Shown in pieces: positions 17,880 to 25,542 of a stretch of DNA of 64,000 nt (within the stretch, counting starts at the first letter, position 1; each line of letters opens with the position of its first letter). The translations under genes and the position numbers were made by a program. Origin of the DNA: Acinetobacter seifertii (GTDB taxonomy: Bacteria > Pseudomonadota > Gammaproteobacteria > Pseudomonadales > Moraxellaceae); NCBI RefSeq assembly GCF_000368065.1, contig NZ_KB851200.1:2101204-2165203 (forward strand), written 5' to 3'. The notes under the pieces are model-generated. The model saw nothing but the letters and a program-made list of their open reading frames with translations, ran no database searches and was not told the origin of the DNA.

Positions 17880-18185
17880 CTAGAGTTGAATTTGAATATC
17901 CTGTCCTTCAACACGAACTGGGTACGTACATAGGTTTCTACACCCGGGCCCACTTTTTAGCTCACCTGTCTGAATGTCAAAAATTGCTTCGTGCAATGGA
18001 CATTCAACAGTTTGATCTTCGATAAATCCTTCCGTTAATAAGGCATACGCATGAGGGCAAACATTTTCGATAGCGAAGTAATTTTCATCGACAAAAAATA
18101 CGCCAATTTTTTTTCCTTCAACTTCGATAGCCTTCGGCTCATCTTCGCTAACGTCACCCTGCTGACAAACTGAGATCCAACTCAT
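17880..18185 (-). CDS. Rieske-type [2Fe-2S] ferredoxin
   Basis: A 101-residue Rieske ferredoxin with both cluster motifs: CPHAYALLTEG and CPLHEAIFD about 18 residues later. It shuttles electrons from the reductase to the oxygenase. The start at 18185 (MSWISVCQ) is preferred since GAGG lies about nine bases upstream; the ATG at 18200 lacks a ribosome site and abuts the palindrome at 18201-18218. It is the first gene of the minus-strand operon running to 6084. Confidence 0.88.
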   Translation of the reverse strand: MSWISVCQQGDVSEDEPKAIEVEGKKIGVFFVDENYFAIENVCPHAYALLTEGFIEDQTVECPLHEAIFDIQTGELKSGPGCRNLCTYPVRVEGQDIQIQL

Positions 18186-18200
18186 ACTTTGCGTCCTCAT

Positions 18201-18218
18201 TTTGTTTTATATACAAAA
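18201..18218. promoter_or_regulatory. Palindromic motif, candidate IclR site 2
   Basis: TTTGTTTTATATACAAAA, nearly palindromic, 16 bp before the ferredoxin start codon. It matches the motif at 18347-18364 at 16 of 18 positions and the core of the porin palindrome. Position fits an operator for the operon promoter. Confidence 0.55.
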
Positions 18219-18346
18219 CTTAATTTCATTTTCAAAACACAAGCAAAGAATAATACTCTTGGTTAATTTTTGTCAAAGTAAAAATAATGATAAAAATCAT
18301 TCTATTAATTAATTTTAAATAATTTGTTACGTTTCAAAAAGAAAAC

Positions 18347-18364
18347 TTTGTTTTAAATATAAAA
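18347..18364. promoter_or_regulatory. Palindromic motif, candidate IclR site 3
   Basis: TTTGTTTTAAATATAAAA, upstream of the IclR gene and differing from the copy at 18201 at two positions. It would allow autoregulation of the divergent IclR gene. Confidence 0.5.
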
Positions 18365-18458
18365 AATGTTTTATGTGATCTTTATAATTACAATAGTTCT
18401 AAAATAAAGCATAATGCCCCAATTCGAACCCTTTTTTATTTATAGGAAAACAACACAA

Positions 18459-19271
18459 ATGAGCCTAGAGATTGAAGAAGATTTGCAAGAATCAGAAACG
18501 ACAAAAAATGATGATCGATATTTAGTACCAGGGCTTGTGCGTGGTTTAGCCATCTTGCAAGCATTTAATCAACAAGCACAAGAAATGACGATTACAGAAA
18601 TTGCCGAAATTTTGGAAGTGAACCGTTCTAGTGCATTTCGTCTTATTTATACACTCGAAGCTTGTGGCTATTTAAGGAAAGCATCCCAAAAAACTTATGC
18701 GCTTGACTCAAAAGTTATGGAGCTTGGTTTTAACAGTTTATCGAAGCTTTCATTACTCGATTTATCCACTCCTTTAATGAAAGAACTACGTGATCAGACC
18801 AAACTGGCAGTACATCTGACTGTTTTGGAAGGCACACATATTGTTTTTGTAAATAATGTTCAATCAATGGGTACTTTTACCAGCAATATTAGCTTAGGTA
18901 CTCGCTGGCCAGCCCATGCTACCGTTATTGGTCAAATGTTATTGTCGGATTTACCAGAGGCAGAAGTACGACAACGCTATCGTAATTTCAATGAGTGGGA
19001 TAGTTTCTCAGAACTTACCCCAACTAACTTGAAAGCACTCTTACAAAAACTAAATTATGTAAAAACCCAAAAATCGATGGTGAGCTGGGGTCATTACAAT
19101 CATGATATGGCTGCTTGTGGTGCTCCTATTTTCAAACAATCTAATGGAAAAATGGTAGCGGTCCTTTCGGTGAGCTGTCCAATTACCACTTATGATGAAA
19201 AGACCTTTAAAGAAGATATCGCCGCTCTAGTCATCGCAACGGCAGATAAAATTTCAAAATTTATCTATTAA
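18459..19271 (+). CDS. IclR-family transcriptional regulator of the aromatic locus
   Basis: A 270-residue IclR regulator. An N-terminal winged helix (LVPGLVRGLAILQAF, then ITEIAEILEVNRSSAFRLIY) is followed by the effector-binding domain ending in VLSVSCPITTYDEKTFKEDI. IclR proteins such as PcaU, PobR and MhpR commonly control aromatic catabolism. It is divergent from the Rieske operon, and the 273-bp region between contains two copies of a palindrome also found before the porin. The ATG at 18459 is chosen because AGGA lies 11 bases upstream; the frame is open to 18414 without a ribosome site. Effector unknown. Confidence 0.9.
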   Translation: MSLEIEEDLQESETTKNDDRYLVPGLVRGLAILQAFNQQAQEMTITEIAEILEVNRSSAFRLIYTLEACGYLRKASQKTYALDSKVMELGFNSLSKLSLLDLSTPLMKELRDQTKLAVHLTVLEGTHIVFVNNVQSMGTFTSNISLGTRWPAHATVIGQMLLSDLPEAEVRQRYRNFNEWDSFSELTPTNLKALLQKLNYVKTQKSMVSWGHYNHDMAACGAPIFKQSNGKMVAVLSVSCPITTYDEKTFKEDIAALVIATADKISKFIY

Positions 19272-19298
19272 AAAAAGCGACGTTAAGTCGCTTTTTTT
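19271..19298. terminator. Bidirectional terminator after IclR gene
   Basis: AAAAAGCGAC / GTCGCTTTTT with a five-base GTTAA loop and T-runs on both strands, between the convergent IclR gene and the 99-residue hypothetical gene. Confidence 0.85.
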
Positions 19299-19316
19299 AT
19301 GTTTTTATTTCATTAA

Positions 19317-19616
19317 TTAAAAATTACGCTTAAAAATTTCACCATTCATATCCTGAAAACACAGTGTTGAATAATTTTCTTTAATATCAAAATTTAAGTA
19401 CTGCTGTTTAAATTGCACCACTGCATAAAACTCTTCGGCTCCATCATCTAAACCTGTCGCAGAGACCTGAGTGCCTTGTGGAAAATCTTTGAGCCATGCA
19501 GCCTTATAGAAATCTGACACTGAATTAAAATCTATATATTTTGCAGGCTCAGCCATAATTTTTTGGGCCACTGCATCAAACTGTTGCTGTTTATATATGA
19601 CTAAATTCAGGATCAT
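19317..19616 (-). CDS. Hypothetical protein, 99 residues
   Basis: No family recognised. It is a soluble, mixed alpha/beta protein with no signal peptide, two tryptophan/aromatic patches (FYKAAWLKDFPQG) and a C-terminal CFQDMNGEIFKRNF. Gene spacing of 22 bp to the next upstream gene suggests it forms a unit with the two exported proteins at 19639 and 20128. Ordinary codon use for the region. Confidence 0.65.
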   Translation of the reverse strand: MILNLVIYKQQQFDAVAQKIMAEPAKYIDFNSVSDFYKAAWLKDFPQGTQVSATGLDDGAEEFYAVVQFKQQYLNFDIKENYSTLCFQDMNGEIFKRNF

Positions 19617-19638
19617 GGTTATTCTTAAAAGTTAATTA

Positions 19639-20106
19639 CTAGCAGTCATCAATAGAGTGCGTATAGTAATGTAGCTTTCCATTACGGAAATGAAAATGTA
19701 AGCCATCATTACTCCCTTTCCAAGGTTGTAAAGAATAAACATGTTTTTTAGTCATATAGATCTGTTCACCAAAAAACTTTTTAAACTCATTCTCAGAAGT
19801 TAAATGATTAAATAATCGGGAACCATACTTTAGACCATTTTGCTGGCTTACATATACCTTATCTAAAGAACCCGTAGAGAGTACCACTCCATCTTCATAT
19901 ACCCATTGATCTGGAAAATAACCACCATTACATTCATCAGCTTCACCTTTAATAACCTGCTTTGGCTTTTTCAGGTTATTTAAAGGAATATCAAAACTGT
20001 TCAATACTTTCCCATGCCATAAAGGTTTAATATTTACTTGTGCATAAGAGGTTGTTGCTACTAAAAAGCCAATACAAAATAAAAATATATGAGTTAAATT
20101 TTTCAT
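19639..20106 (-). CDS. Hypothetical exported protein, 155 residues
   Basis: A signal peptide (KNLTHIFLFCIGFLVATTSYAQV, cleavage after YAQ or nearby) precedes a mature domain of about 130 residues with two cysteine sites (DECNGGYF and a C-terminal DDC). Its N-terminal mature segment (NIKPLWHGKVLNSFDIPLN) recalls that of the next gene upstream (NAIPLNQLSKLPDSC), so the two may be distant paralogues. Function unknown; probably periplasmic. Confidence 0.65.
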   Translation of the reverse strand: MKNLTHIFLFCIGFLVATTSYAQVNIKPLWHGKVLNSFDIPLNNLKKPKQVIKGEADECNGGYFPDQWVYEDGVVLSTGSLDKVYVSQQNGLKYGSRLFNHLTSENEFKKFFGEQIYMTKKHVYSLQPWKGSNDGLHFHFRNGKLHYYTHSIDDC

Positions 20107-20127
20107 AAAAATCCAGAAATTAATGAT

Positions 20128-20730
20128 TTAAAAGTTTTGCGCTTTCGTCTTATTAATAATCAAACCTTTTTGTTTGTCTTTCATAATGATTAAGGGAGAT
20201 CCAACTTTTTTAGTTTTGGTATTATCCAAATATTTTTTCTTCTGTAAATAAATCTGGTTGTCTTTAATAACACTATCTATAGAGACTTCATCATCCGTAT
20301 AATAACTAATATCTTGTGTATAAATATTTGACCAATTCGCTATCCAAAAAATAATGAAATTTCCGCCACGCTCTTGATAGTTGTCTATTGCAAAGGTTTC
20401 AGAATCAATTTTATGTATAGTCTGACCAGCTATTGAGGATATATCCTGAGTTTTCGATTTAATATAATAGGTTTTATTTTTATCTAAATTGATAGCAAAT
20501 ACGTTATAGCCTAGCGCATCAGCTATATCAGGCTTAAAGCAAGAATAGCTTTGTATTTTTACCTGTGCCGTCTGTATAATTAATTTATTATTTTCAACAG
20601 GTTCATCTTTCTGACATGAATCAGGTAATTTACTGAGCTGGTTTAAAGGAATAGCATTAACCTGAGCATTTGCATAACCAGAACAAAGAAATAAACAAAA
20701 TAAAAGTTTTTTTAAAGTATGAGTCATCAA
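20128..20730 (-). CDS. Hypothetical exported protein, 200 residues
   Basis: A signal peptide (LKKLLFCLFLCSGYANAQV) and a mature part rich in lysine and isoleucine with a few cysteines. No domain recognised. It is upstream of the 155-residue exported protein by 21 bp, same strand, and likely part of the same unit. Start could be the first or second of two adjacent ATGs. Confidence 0.65.
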   Translation of the reverse strand: MMTHTLKKLLFCLFLCSGYANAQVNAIPLNQLSKLPDSCQKDEPVENNKLIIQTAQVKIQSYSCFKPDIADALGYNVFAINLDKNKTYYIKSKTQDISSIAGQTIHKIDSETFAIDNYQERGGNFIIFWIANWSNIYTQDISYYTDDEVSIDSVIKDNQIYLQKKKYLDNTKTKKVGSPLIIMKDKQKGLIINKTKAQNF

Positions 20731-20773
20731 ATAATTTCCAAAGAGGATTATTGTTTTAATATTTTCTCATACA

Positions 20774-21364
20774 TTAAATAGTTTTTTTCAGATCTATATG
20801 ATCAACCTGCTTTCTTTTAACCTTTTCCCATTGATACCAACCATAAGCTGCCATTAACACAAAGGCTGCATATAAGGCTGAAGTTAAAAATAGATCTTTA
20901 TAAATAAACATACCCACATAAATAATGTCGACAAATACCCAAAGTATCCAAGTCGCAATATGTTTTCGGCTGGTCCAATAAGTTGCAAGCAAACTAAATG
21001 CTGCAAGCTGTGAGTCGAGCATAGGCACTGCTGCATCGGTAAAGTTTTTAAGTATCAAACCAAAAAGTAAACCACCTACCGCGGCAATGATCATTTGAAA
21101 AATTGCAACTTTAGGGGCTATTGGTTCTATACGAATGTCATGATCTTGCTGCTTTCCTTTGAGCCAATAGTAAAAACCATAAAAATTTACAGCCATAAAA
21201 AAGAACTGCAAAATCGTTTCACCATAAAGCTTAAATTCATAAAACAAATAGGCGTATAGAACAAAGGCAAAGAAATTAAACAGCCAGCACCACATATTGC
21301 GAATTACAGTTAATCCGACTCCAATTAGACTAATTAAGACCGCAAAGATTTCTAAAGGTGACAT
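20774..21364 (-). CDS. pnuC: Nicotinamide riboside transporter PnuC
   Basis: A 196-residue inner-membrane protein with seven predicted helices in the PnuC fold: LIGVGLTVIRNMWCWLFNFF at the start, QFFFMAVNFYGFYYWLKG, and near the end SRKHIATWILWVFVDIIYVGM. PnuC imports nicotinamide riboside (or thiamine-related PnuT) for NAD salvage. No NadR or NadM gene adjoins it and no thiamine riboswitch is evident upstream, favouring nicotinamide riboside. It probably starts a transcript running toward the exported proteins, with 43 bp between them. Confidence 0.88.
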   Translation of the reverse strand: MSPLEIFAVLISLIGVGLTVIRNMWCWLFNFFAFVLYAYLFYEFKLYGETILQFFFMAVNFYGFYYWLKGKQQDHDIRIEPIAPKVAIFQMIIAAVGGLLFGLILKNFTDAAVPMLDSQLAAFSLLATYWTSRKHIATWILWVFVDIIYVGMFIYKDLFLTSALYAAFVLMAAYGWYQWEKVKRKQVDHIDLKKTI

Positions 21365-21538
21365 AAGAGCAGCTGCTTATTGAGATCAATTTGACGAGGT
21401 ATTATGAGAAAAATATGGGGCTAAGCAAACAACTAATTTAACGTATTCAACAAAATCTATATTCCACGCTTGAATCTCATTTGTACTTTTCTGTTTATAT
21501 GTTATAAAAATATCATCTATATTTTTAATATACTTATC

Positions 21539-21679
21539 ATGTTTTTATCTAAAGCCCATTATTGTCTAGCGCGTCAATTTCACGCCTCAGAGATGATGCT
21601 CTGTGTGGTCAATTGCCGACGCCCTTATTTCAGAAAATTTGGCGCTTTGAATAAAAAAATCAAGAAGTTACTTACATAA
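21539..21679 (+). other. Possible 46-codon leader ORF upstream of the EamA gene
   Basis: A short reading frame with clustered Cys, His and Arg codons (ARQFHASEMMLCVVNCRRPYF) ends 21 bases before a strong intrinsic terminator in front of the EamA exporter. No ribosome site stands out before its ATG. The frame, terminator and downstream transporter together resemble an attenuator. It could equally be a non-coding leader or a decayed gene fragment. Confidence 0.35.
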
Positions 21680-21699
21680 TATTTCCTCTGATTTTTCTT

Positions 21700-21728
21700 A
21701 AAAAGCCGCCATAAAAAGCGGCTTTTTT
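21700..21728 (+). terminator. Terminator immediately before the EamA exporter
   Basis: AAAAAGCCGC / GCGGCTTTTTTT with a short CATAAA loop, T-run on the plus strand, about 45 bp upstream of the exporter start. No upstream gene on this strand needs it, so it may regulate the exporter by premature termination. Confidence 0.75.
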
Positions 21729-21771
21729 TATGCCCGTTCATCCTACAAAACATTACTTTATGGAGCTTTAT

Positions 21772-22716
21772 ATGAAGCCTTTATTTGAACAACAGAGTAC
21801 GTCCAGCCCGCAGATTCAGCCGGCTGTAGCATTACCTTCATCTCCGACTCGACTCGCTACAGCCGGCCAATTTATTGCGGTCATTATTATTTGGTCGCTT
21901 ATACCACTCGCCGCCGTCTGGACAGTACAAGAACTTCACTGGGCATGGGGATTATTCCTTCGCTTTAGCATCGCTATTCCGATTGCTTTACTATGTCTAA
22001 AGTTTTTCCGTTTAAAACTGATCTTTAGTAAAAAAGCGGTTTTAAGCTACTGTGCAGGAGCCATTGGTTTATTTGGTTCCATGGCTTTTTGCTACATGGG
22101 TGCAGATAAAGTTCCATCAGCCATTATTTCAATTATTTACGGCACCTCTCCGTTAGTATCTGGGCTTGTCAGTTCTTTTGTATTAGGGCTTGAGCGTTTT
22201 TCATCATGGCAGTGGCTTGGTCTCGGTATTGCGCTTGTCGGGATGAGTTTTACATTAGGGCTATCTTCATCAGGTTTTCAGCTCAACAATATTGGTATTA
22301 TGCTAGAGCTAATCGCTATGCTGTTTTATGTATTGTCGACTTTCGCCGTAAAATCTGTCGGAGCGCATATTCATCCCATTATACAAATGACGGGTTCTAG
22401 CCTTGTCTCGTGGGTAGGTTACGTATGCTTATTGCCTTTCTTTTGGTCACATCTTCCAACTGAACTTCCAAGTCTGAAAATTTCACTCGCGGTCTTCTAT
22501 AGTGCTGTCTTTTCTTCTGTACTTGCCATGATTTTTTATTATCAACTCATTAAGGTACTCCAACCGACGACGGTACTACTTATTACAATTATTACCCCTG
22601 TTTTAGCCACCTTTTGGGGAACATGGTTCAACCATGAACAACTTAGCTCACATCTTGTTTTAGGTTTAACCCTGTTATGTCTAGGGCTATTAATGTATTC
22701 AAGGCGCTCTGCATAA
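21772..22716 (+). CDS. EamA/DMT-family exporter
   Basis: A 314-residue drug/metabolite transporter with ten helices in two EamA repeats (first AGQFIAVIIIWSLIPLAAVW, second from ELIAMLFYVLSTFAVKSVG). The start is the ATG at 21772, with GGAG six bases upstream; the open frame begins at 21730 inside the terminator hairpin tail, which argues against it. Members export amino acids or metabolites. The leader and terminator in front suggest conditional expression. Confidence 0.85.
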   Translation: MKPLFEQQSTSSPQIQPAVALPSSPTRLATAGQFIAVIIIWSLIPLAAVWTVQELHWAWGLFLRFSIAIPIALLCLKFFRLKLIFSKKAVLSYCAGAIGLFGSMAFCYMGADKVPSAIISIIYGTSPLVSGLVSSFVLGLERFSSWQWLGLGIALVGMSFTLGLSSSGFQLNNIGIMLELIAMLFYVLSTFAVKSVGAHIHPIIQMTGSSLVSWVGYVCLLPFFWSHLPTELPSLKISLAVFYSAVFSSVLAMIFYYQLIKVLQPTTVLLITIITPVLATFWGTWFNHEQLSSHLVLGLTLLCLGLLMYSRRSA

Positions 22717-22722
22717 ACCTGC

Positions 22723-22757
22723 TCAACCTGATACATCTATGCGTCAGGTTGACTTTT
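22723..22757 (+). terminator. Probable terminator after the EamA gene
   Basis: TCAACCTGA / TCAGGTTGA stem of nine pairs, 12-base loop, followed by CTTTTG. A weak T-run lowers confidence. Confidence 0.5.
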
Positions 22758-22874
22758 GACGAGTATTGACAGCATGCTTTTATTTTCACTTACCAAGTCA
22801 TCAACAAATTGTATTTGATCGTTTTTAAATGATTGTTTAAAAGATAATGAAACACAAATAAAGAGCGCGACAAT

Positions 22875-23663
22875 ATGTCAAATCAAGAAGGAAAAGTCAG
22901 CCGTGAAACTCGCGGACATATTTTTTTAATTGGTTTAGATCGGGCAGCAAAACGCAATGCCTTTGATAGCTACCTCATTAAAGATTTATCTCTAGCGCTT
23001 ACAGAATATGAAAATAATGATGCTCTGCGCTGTGCGATTATTTTTGCTCATGGCGACCATTTTACGGCGGGTTTAGATTTAGTTGAGTTACAACCTAAGC
23101 TTGCTACAGGTGTTTTTGATTTTAGTGATGAAGAAATTAACCCGTGGGGTACAGTTGGCCGAAAACTGAGTAAACCATTAATTGTAGCCGTACAAGGTTA
23201 TTGCTATACAGCTGGCATAGAACTATTTCTTAATGCAGATATTGCAATTGCGAGTGAAAATACTCAGTTTGCGCAAATGGAAGTCCAACGTGGCATCTTA
23301 CCATTTGGCGGTGCAACTGCCCGCTTTACTCAGGCAGCAGGTTGGGCCAAGGCCATGCGCTATTTGCTTACAGGTGACCCTTTTGATGCAAAAGCAGCAT
23401 TTGATATGAATCTGATTACAGAAATATGCCCTGAAGGGACGGAGCTTAACCGTGCGATAGAACTTGCGGAACATATTTCCCAAGCTGCGCCACTTGCTGT
23501 CAAAGCCACTCTTGCCTCTGCACGCGAAGCCATTAATGAAGGTTATGAAACTGCTTTTAGCCAATTACAGAGCCATCTTCAGCCTTTGCTGACCACAGAA
23601 GATGTTCAAGAAGGTGTTTTTGCCATGTTGCAAAAGCGTCCACCTGTTTTCAAAGGTAAATAA
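22875..23663 (+). CDS. Enoyl-CoA hydratase/isomerase family protein
   Basis: A 262-residue crotonase. The oxyanion-hole segments are visible as FAHGDHFTAGLDL and GYCYTAGIELFL, followed by FAQMEVQRGILPFGGATARF. Family members hydrate or isomerise acyl-CoAs. The second catalytic glutamate region (QMEVQRGILP) is kept. It stands alone between two terminators, so its pathway cannot be told. A divergent start codon is not competing. Confidence 0.85.
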   Translation: MSNQEGKVSRETRGHIFLIGLDRAAKRNAFDSYLIKDLSLALTEYENNDALRCAIIFAHGDHFTAGLDLVELQPKLATGVFDFSDEEINPWGTVGRKLSKPLIVAVQGYCYTAGIELFLNADIAIASENTQFAQMEVQRGILPFGGATARFTQAAGWAKAMRYLLTGDPFDAKAAFDMNLITEICPEGTELNRAIELAEHISQAAPLAVKATLASAREAINEGYETAFSQLQSHLQPLLTTEDVQEGVFAMLQKRPPVFKGK

Positions 23664-23724
23664 AGCCTACTTAGACACAGCTTTCAAGATTTAAAACTTA
23701 TTACTCTCTAAAAACATATATAAA

Positions 23725-23753
23725 AAGAAAGCCCACATAATGTGGGCTTTCTT
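23725..23753. terminator. Bidirectional terminator between crotonase and pgaD
   Basis: AAGAAAGCCCACA / TGTGGGCTTTCTT, a 13-bp perfect stem with a three-base loop, serving the convergent genes. Confidence 0.85.
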
Positions 23754-23766
23754 GAATTAATTTGGC

Positions 23767-24231
23767 TTATTCAACTCTAACAATTTTACCAAATTCATCG
23801 TGGTGGACTATCGTAATTTTTTGGCTACGTCCCTGCTCAATTTCTTGCTCAGGTAAATCAAAGTAGCGTGCATAATCATCTGTCTGCTTCATGTCAAGTT
23901 CATCACCACCCACACGGCGTTCAGGCAAAATATGACTCCATAGCAACAAACCAATTGCACAAGCAATGAGTGCTGTAAAGCCATGCTCAATTCCCACACC
24001 AAAGGCACTAAATAAACGGTGTACCAAATGTGTTTTTTGTAGTTCAACCAATAGCCATACAAACACGAACGGACGCCACAACAACAACCAACCGCCCCAC
24101 ATCATGGCTGTGCTTGTTGTAGAAACATAGCGCTTGTGCCACGGTAATTGACGACGTAAATCAATAATCAACGAATTTGTCTTCATTTCTCTTTTACCTA
24201 ACGAAGTGCTGCGGTTTTCCCCAGACATCAA
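23767..24231 (-). CDS. pgaD: Poly-N-acetylglucosamine synthesis protein PgaD
   Basis: A 154-residue inner-membrane protein with two hydrophobic segments (MMWGGWLLLWRPFVFVWLLV and ALIACAIGLLLWSHIL), the accessory subunit that activates PgaC glycosyltransferase. Identified mainly by position as last gene of the pga cluster and by the two-helix layout. 41 bp separate it from pgaC. The ATG at 24186 is an alternative start. Confidence 0.82.
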   Translation of the reverse strand: MMSGENRSTSLGKREMKTNSLIIDLRRQLPWHKRYVSTTSTAMMWGGWLLLWRPFVFVWLLVELQKTHLVHRLFSAFGVGIEHGFTALIACAIGLLLWSHILPERRVGGDELDMKQTDDYARYFDLPEQEIEQGRSQKITIVHHDEFGKIVRVE

Positions 24232-24272
24232 TACAGCACGATCTTTAAAATCTCATGACTCTTGCATTTCAT

Positions 24273-25529
24273 CTAACGAATGCCCCGATCCGGGCTCACC
24301 CAACGTGCTCGTTTCTCATCTCCACGTCGTAAGACTTTTGGAAATGCCACAATGGTTGCCGAAATGGTGATTAGCCAAAAGACCAATGGATACCAAATCA
24401 TCCAGAAATAGTTTTTTCCTAGATTCGGTTCATAACGACTATCCATCCATTTGCTTAAAGCAAACTGAATTAGACAGGTTGCCCCCAATAAAATACCTGT
24501 ACCATACGGTAAAAATGGGGAACTCACAACGGCCAATGCAGGGACTGGGAAAATAAAATGTACCAACCACAATAAAGCCATTGCCAGCATTAAATATGAC
24601 CAGACTAAAGTTAAGCAAAGCTCAAACATTAAAGGCCATAAAAAATTCAATTTTGGTTTGGTGAACACATCAATATTTTTAATTAATACCTGTGCCCCAC
24701 CCATTGCCCAACGTAAACGCTGTTTCCACAATCCGTTTAATGTTTCAGGCATTAAAATCCAGACCAAGGCATTCGGTTCAAAACGAATGTCCCAGCCTGC
24801 ACGTTGCAATTTCCAAGTAATATCAATGTCTTCGGTCAACATATTTGGTGACCAATAATCGACTTGGTGAACAGCACTTTTACGGAAAGCCGTAATTACA
24901 CCAGACACCGTAAACAAACGACCAAATGTACGCTGAGCACGTTTAATCATTCCCACAATCGAAGAAAACTCACCGACTTGAATACGTCCTAACAAAGTTG
25001 AACGCGTACGAATACGTGGGTTTCCAGTTACGGCTGCAACTGTTGGATTCTGAAGAAAATGACGAATCATCCATTTTGCTGCATGCGGGTCAAGCAAAGC
25101 ATCCCCATCGATACCAATTAAAAACTCGGCATCGGTCATGAGGCTACCAGCCTGTAGGCCCATTGCTTTACCTTGGTTTTGTGCAAGGTGAACAACACGA
25201 AGTTTTTCGTATTGTTCAGCTAAACGATCTAGGACTTCACCCGTATTATCCGAACTACCATCGTTAATTGCAATCACTTCAAAATTAGGGTAATCCAATT
25301 TTAAAGCGTGACTAATGGTTTCCTCTGCATTATCGCCTTCGTTAAAGCAAGGAATAAGTACAGCAACTTTCGGATAGCTTTCTAATGGAGCTGGTTGATC
25401 GTAAGGTGGAGCCTTACGTTCTTTCCAATAGAAAATGATCGCACCAATCATCCATAGATATGACATAAACAATGGATAATAAAAAACGAACTTTAGAGCC
25501 TGCGACCATATTGCAGCAAAGATTGTCAT
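24273..25529 (-). CDS. pgaC: Poly-beta-1,6-N-acetylglucosamine synthase PgaC
   Basis: A 418-residue family-2 glycosyltransferase in the inner membrane that polymerises UDP-GlcNAc. Motifs seen: VAVLIPCFNEGDNAEETI, the NDGSSDNT sugar-nucleotide site, GIDGDALLDP (DxD), TEDIDITWKLQRAGW (catalytic aspartate) and QRLRWAMGG (QxxRW). Flanking helices are at both ends. It is 13 bp from pgaB and works with PgaD. Confidence 0.93.
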   Translation of the reverse strand: MTIFAAIWSQALKFVFYYPLFMSYLWMIGAIIFYWKERKAPPYDQPAPLESYPKVAVLIPCFNEGDNAEETISHALKLDYPNFEVIAINDGSSDNTGEVLDRLAEQYEKLRVVHLAQNQGKAMGLQAGSLMTDAEFLIGIDGDALLDPHAAKWMIRHFLQNPTVAAVTGNPRIRTRSTLLGRIQVGEFSSIVGMIKRAQRTFGRLFTVSGVITAFRKSAVHQVDYWSPNMLTEDIDITWKLQRAGWDIRFEPNALVWILMPETLNGLWKQRLRWAMGGAQVLIKNIDVFTKPKLNFLWPLMFELCLTLVWSYLMLAMALLWLVHFIFPVPALAVVSSPFLPYGTGILLGATCLIQFALSKWMDSRYEPNLGKNYFWMIWYPLVFWLITISATIVAFPKVLRRGDEKRARWVSPDRGIR

Positions 25530-25542
25530 GTTTCAGCCTCGT

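Noticed and set aside
21365..21470. Possible TPP riboswitch upstream of pnuC
   Set aside because: No CTGAGA or ACCCTTTGAACCTGATC-type core is seen on the relevant strand.
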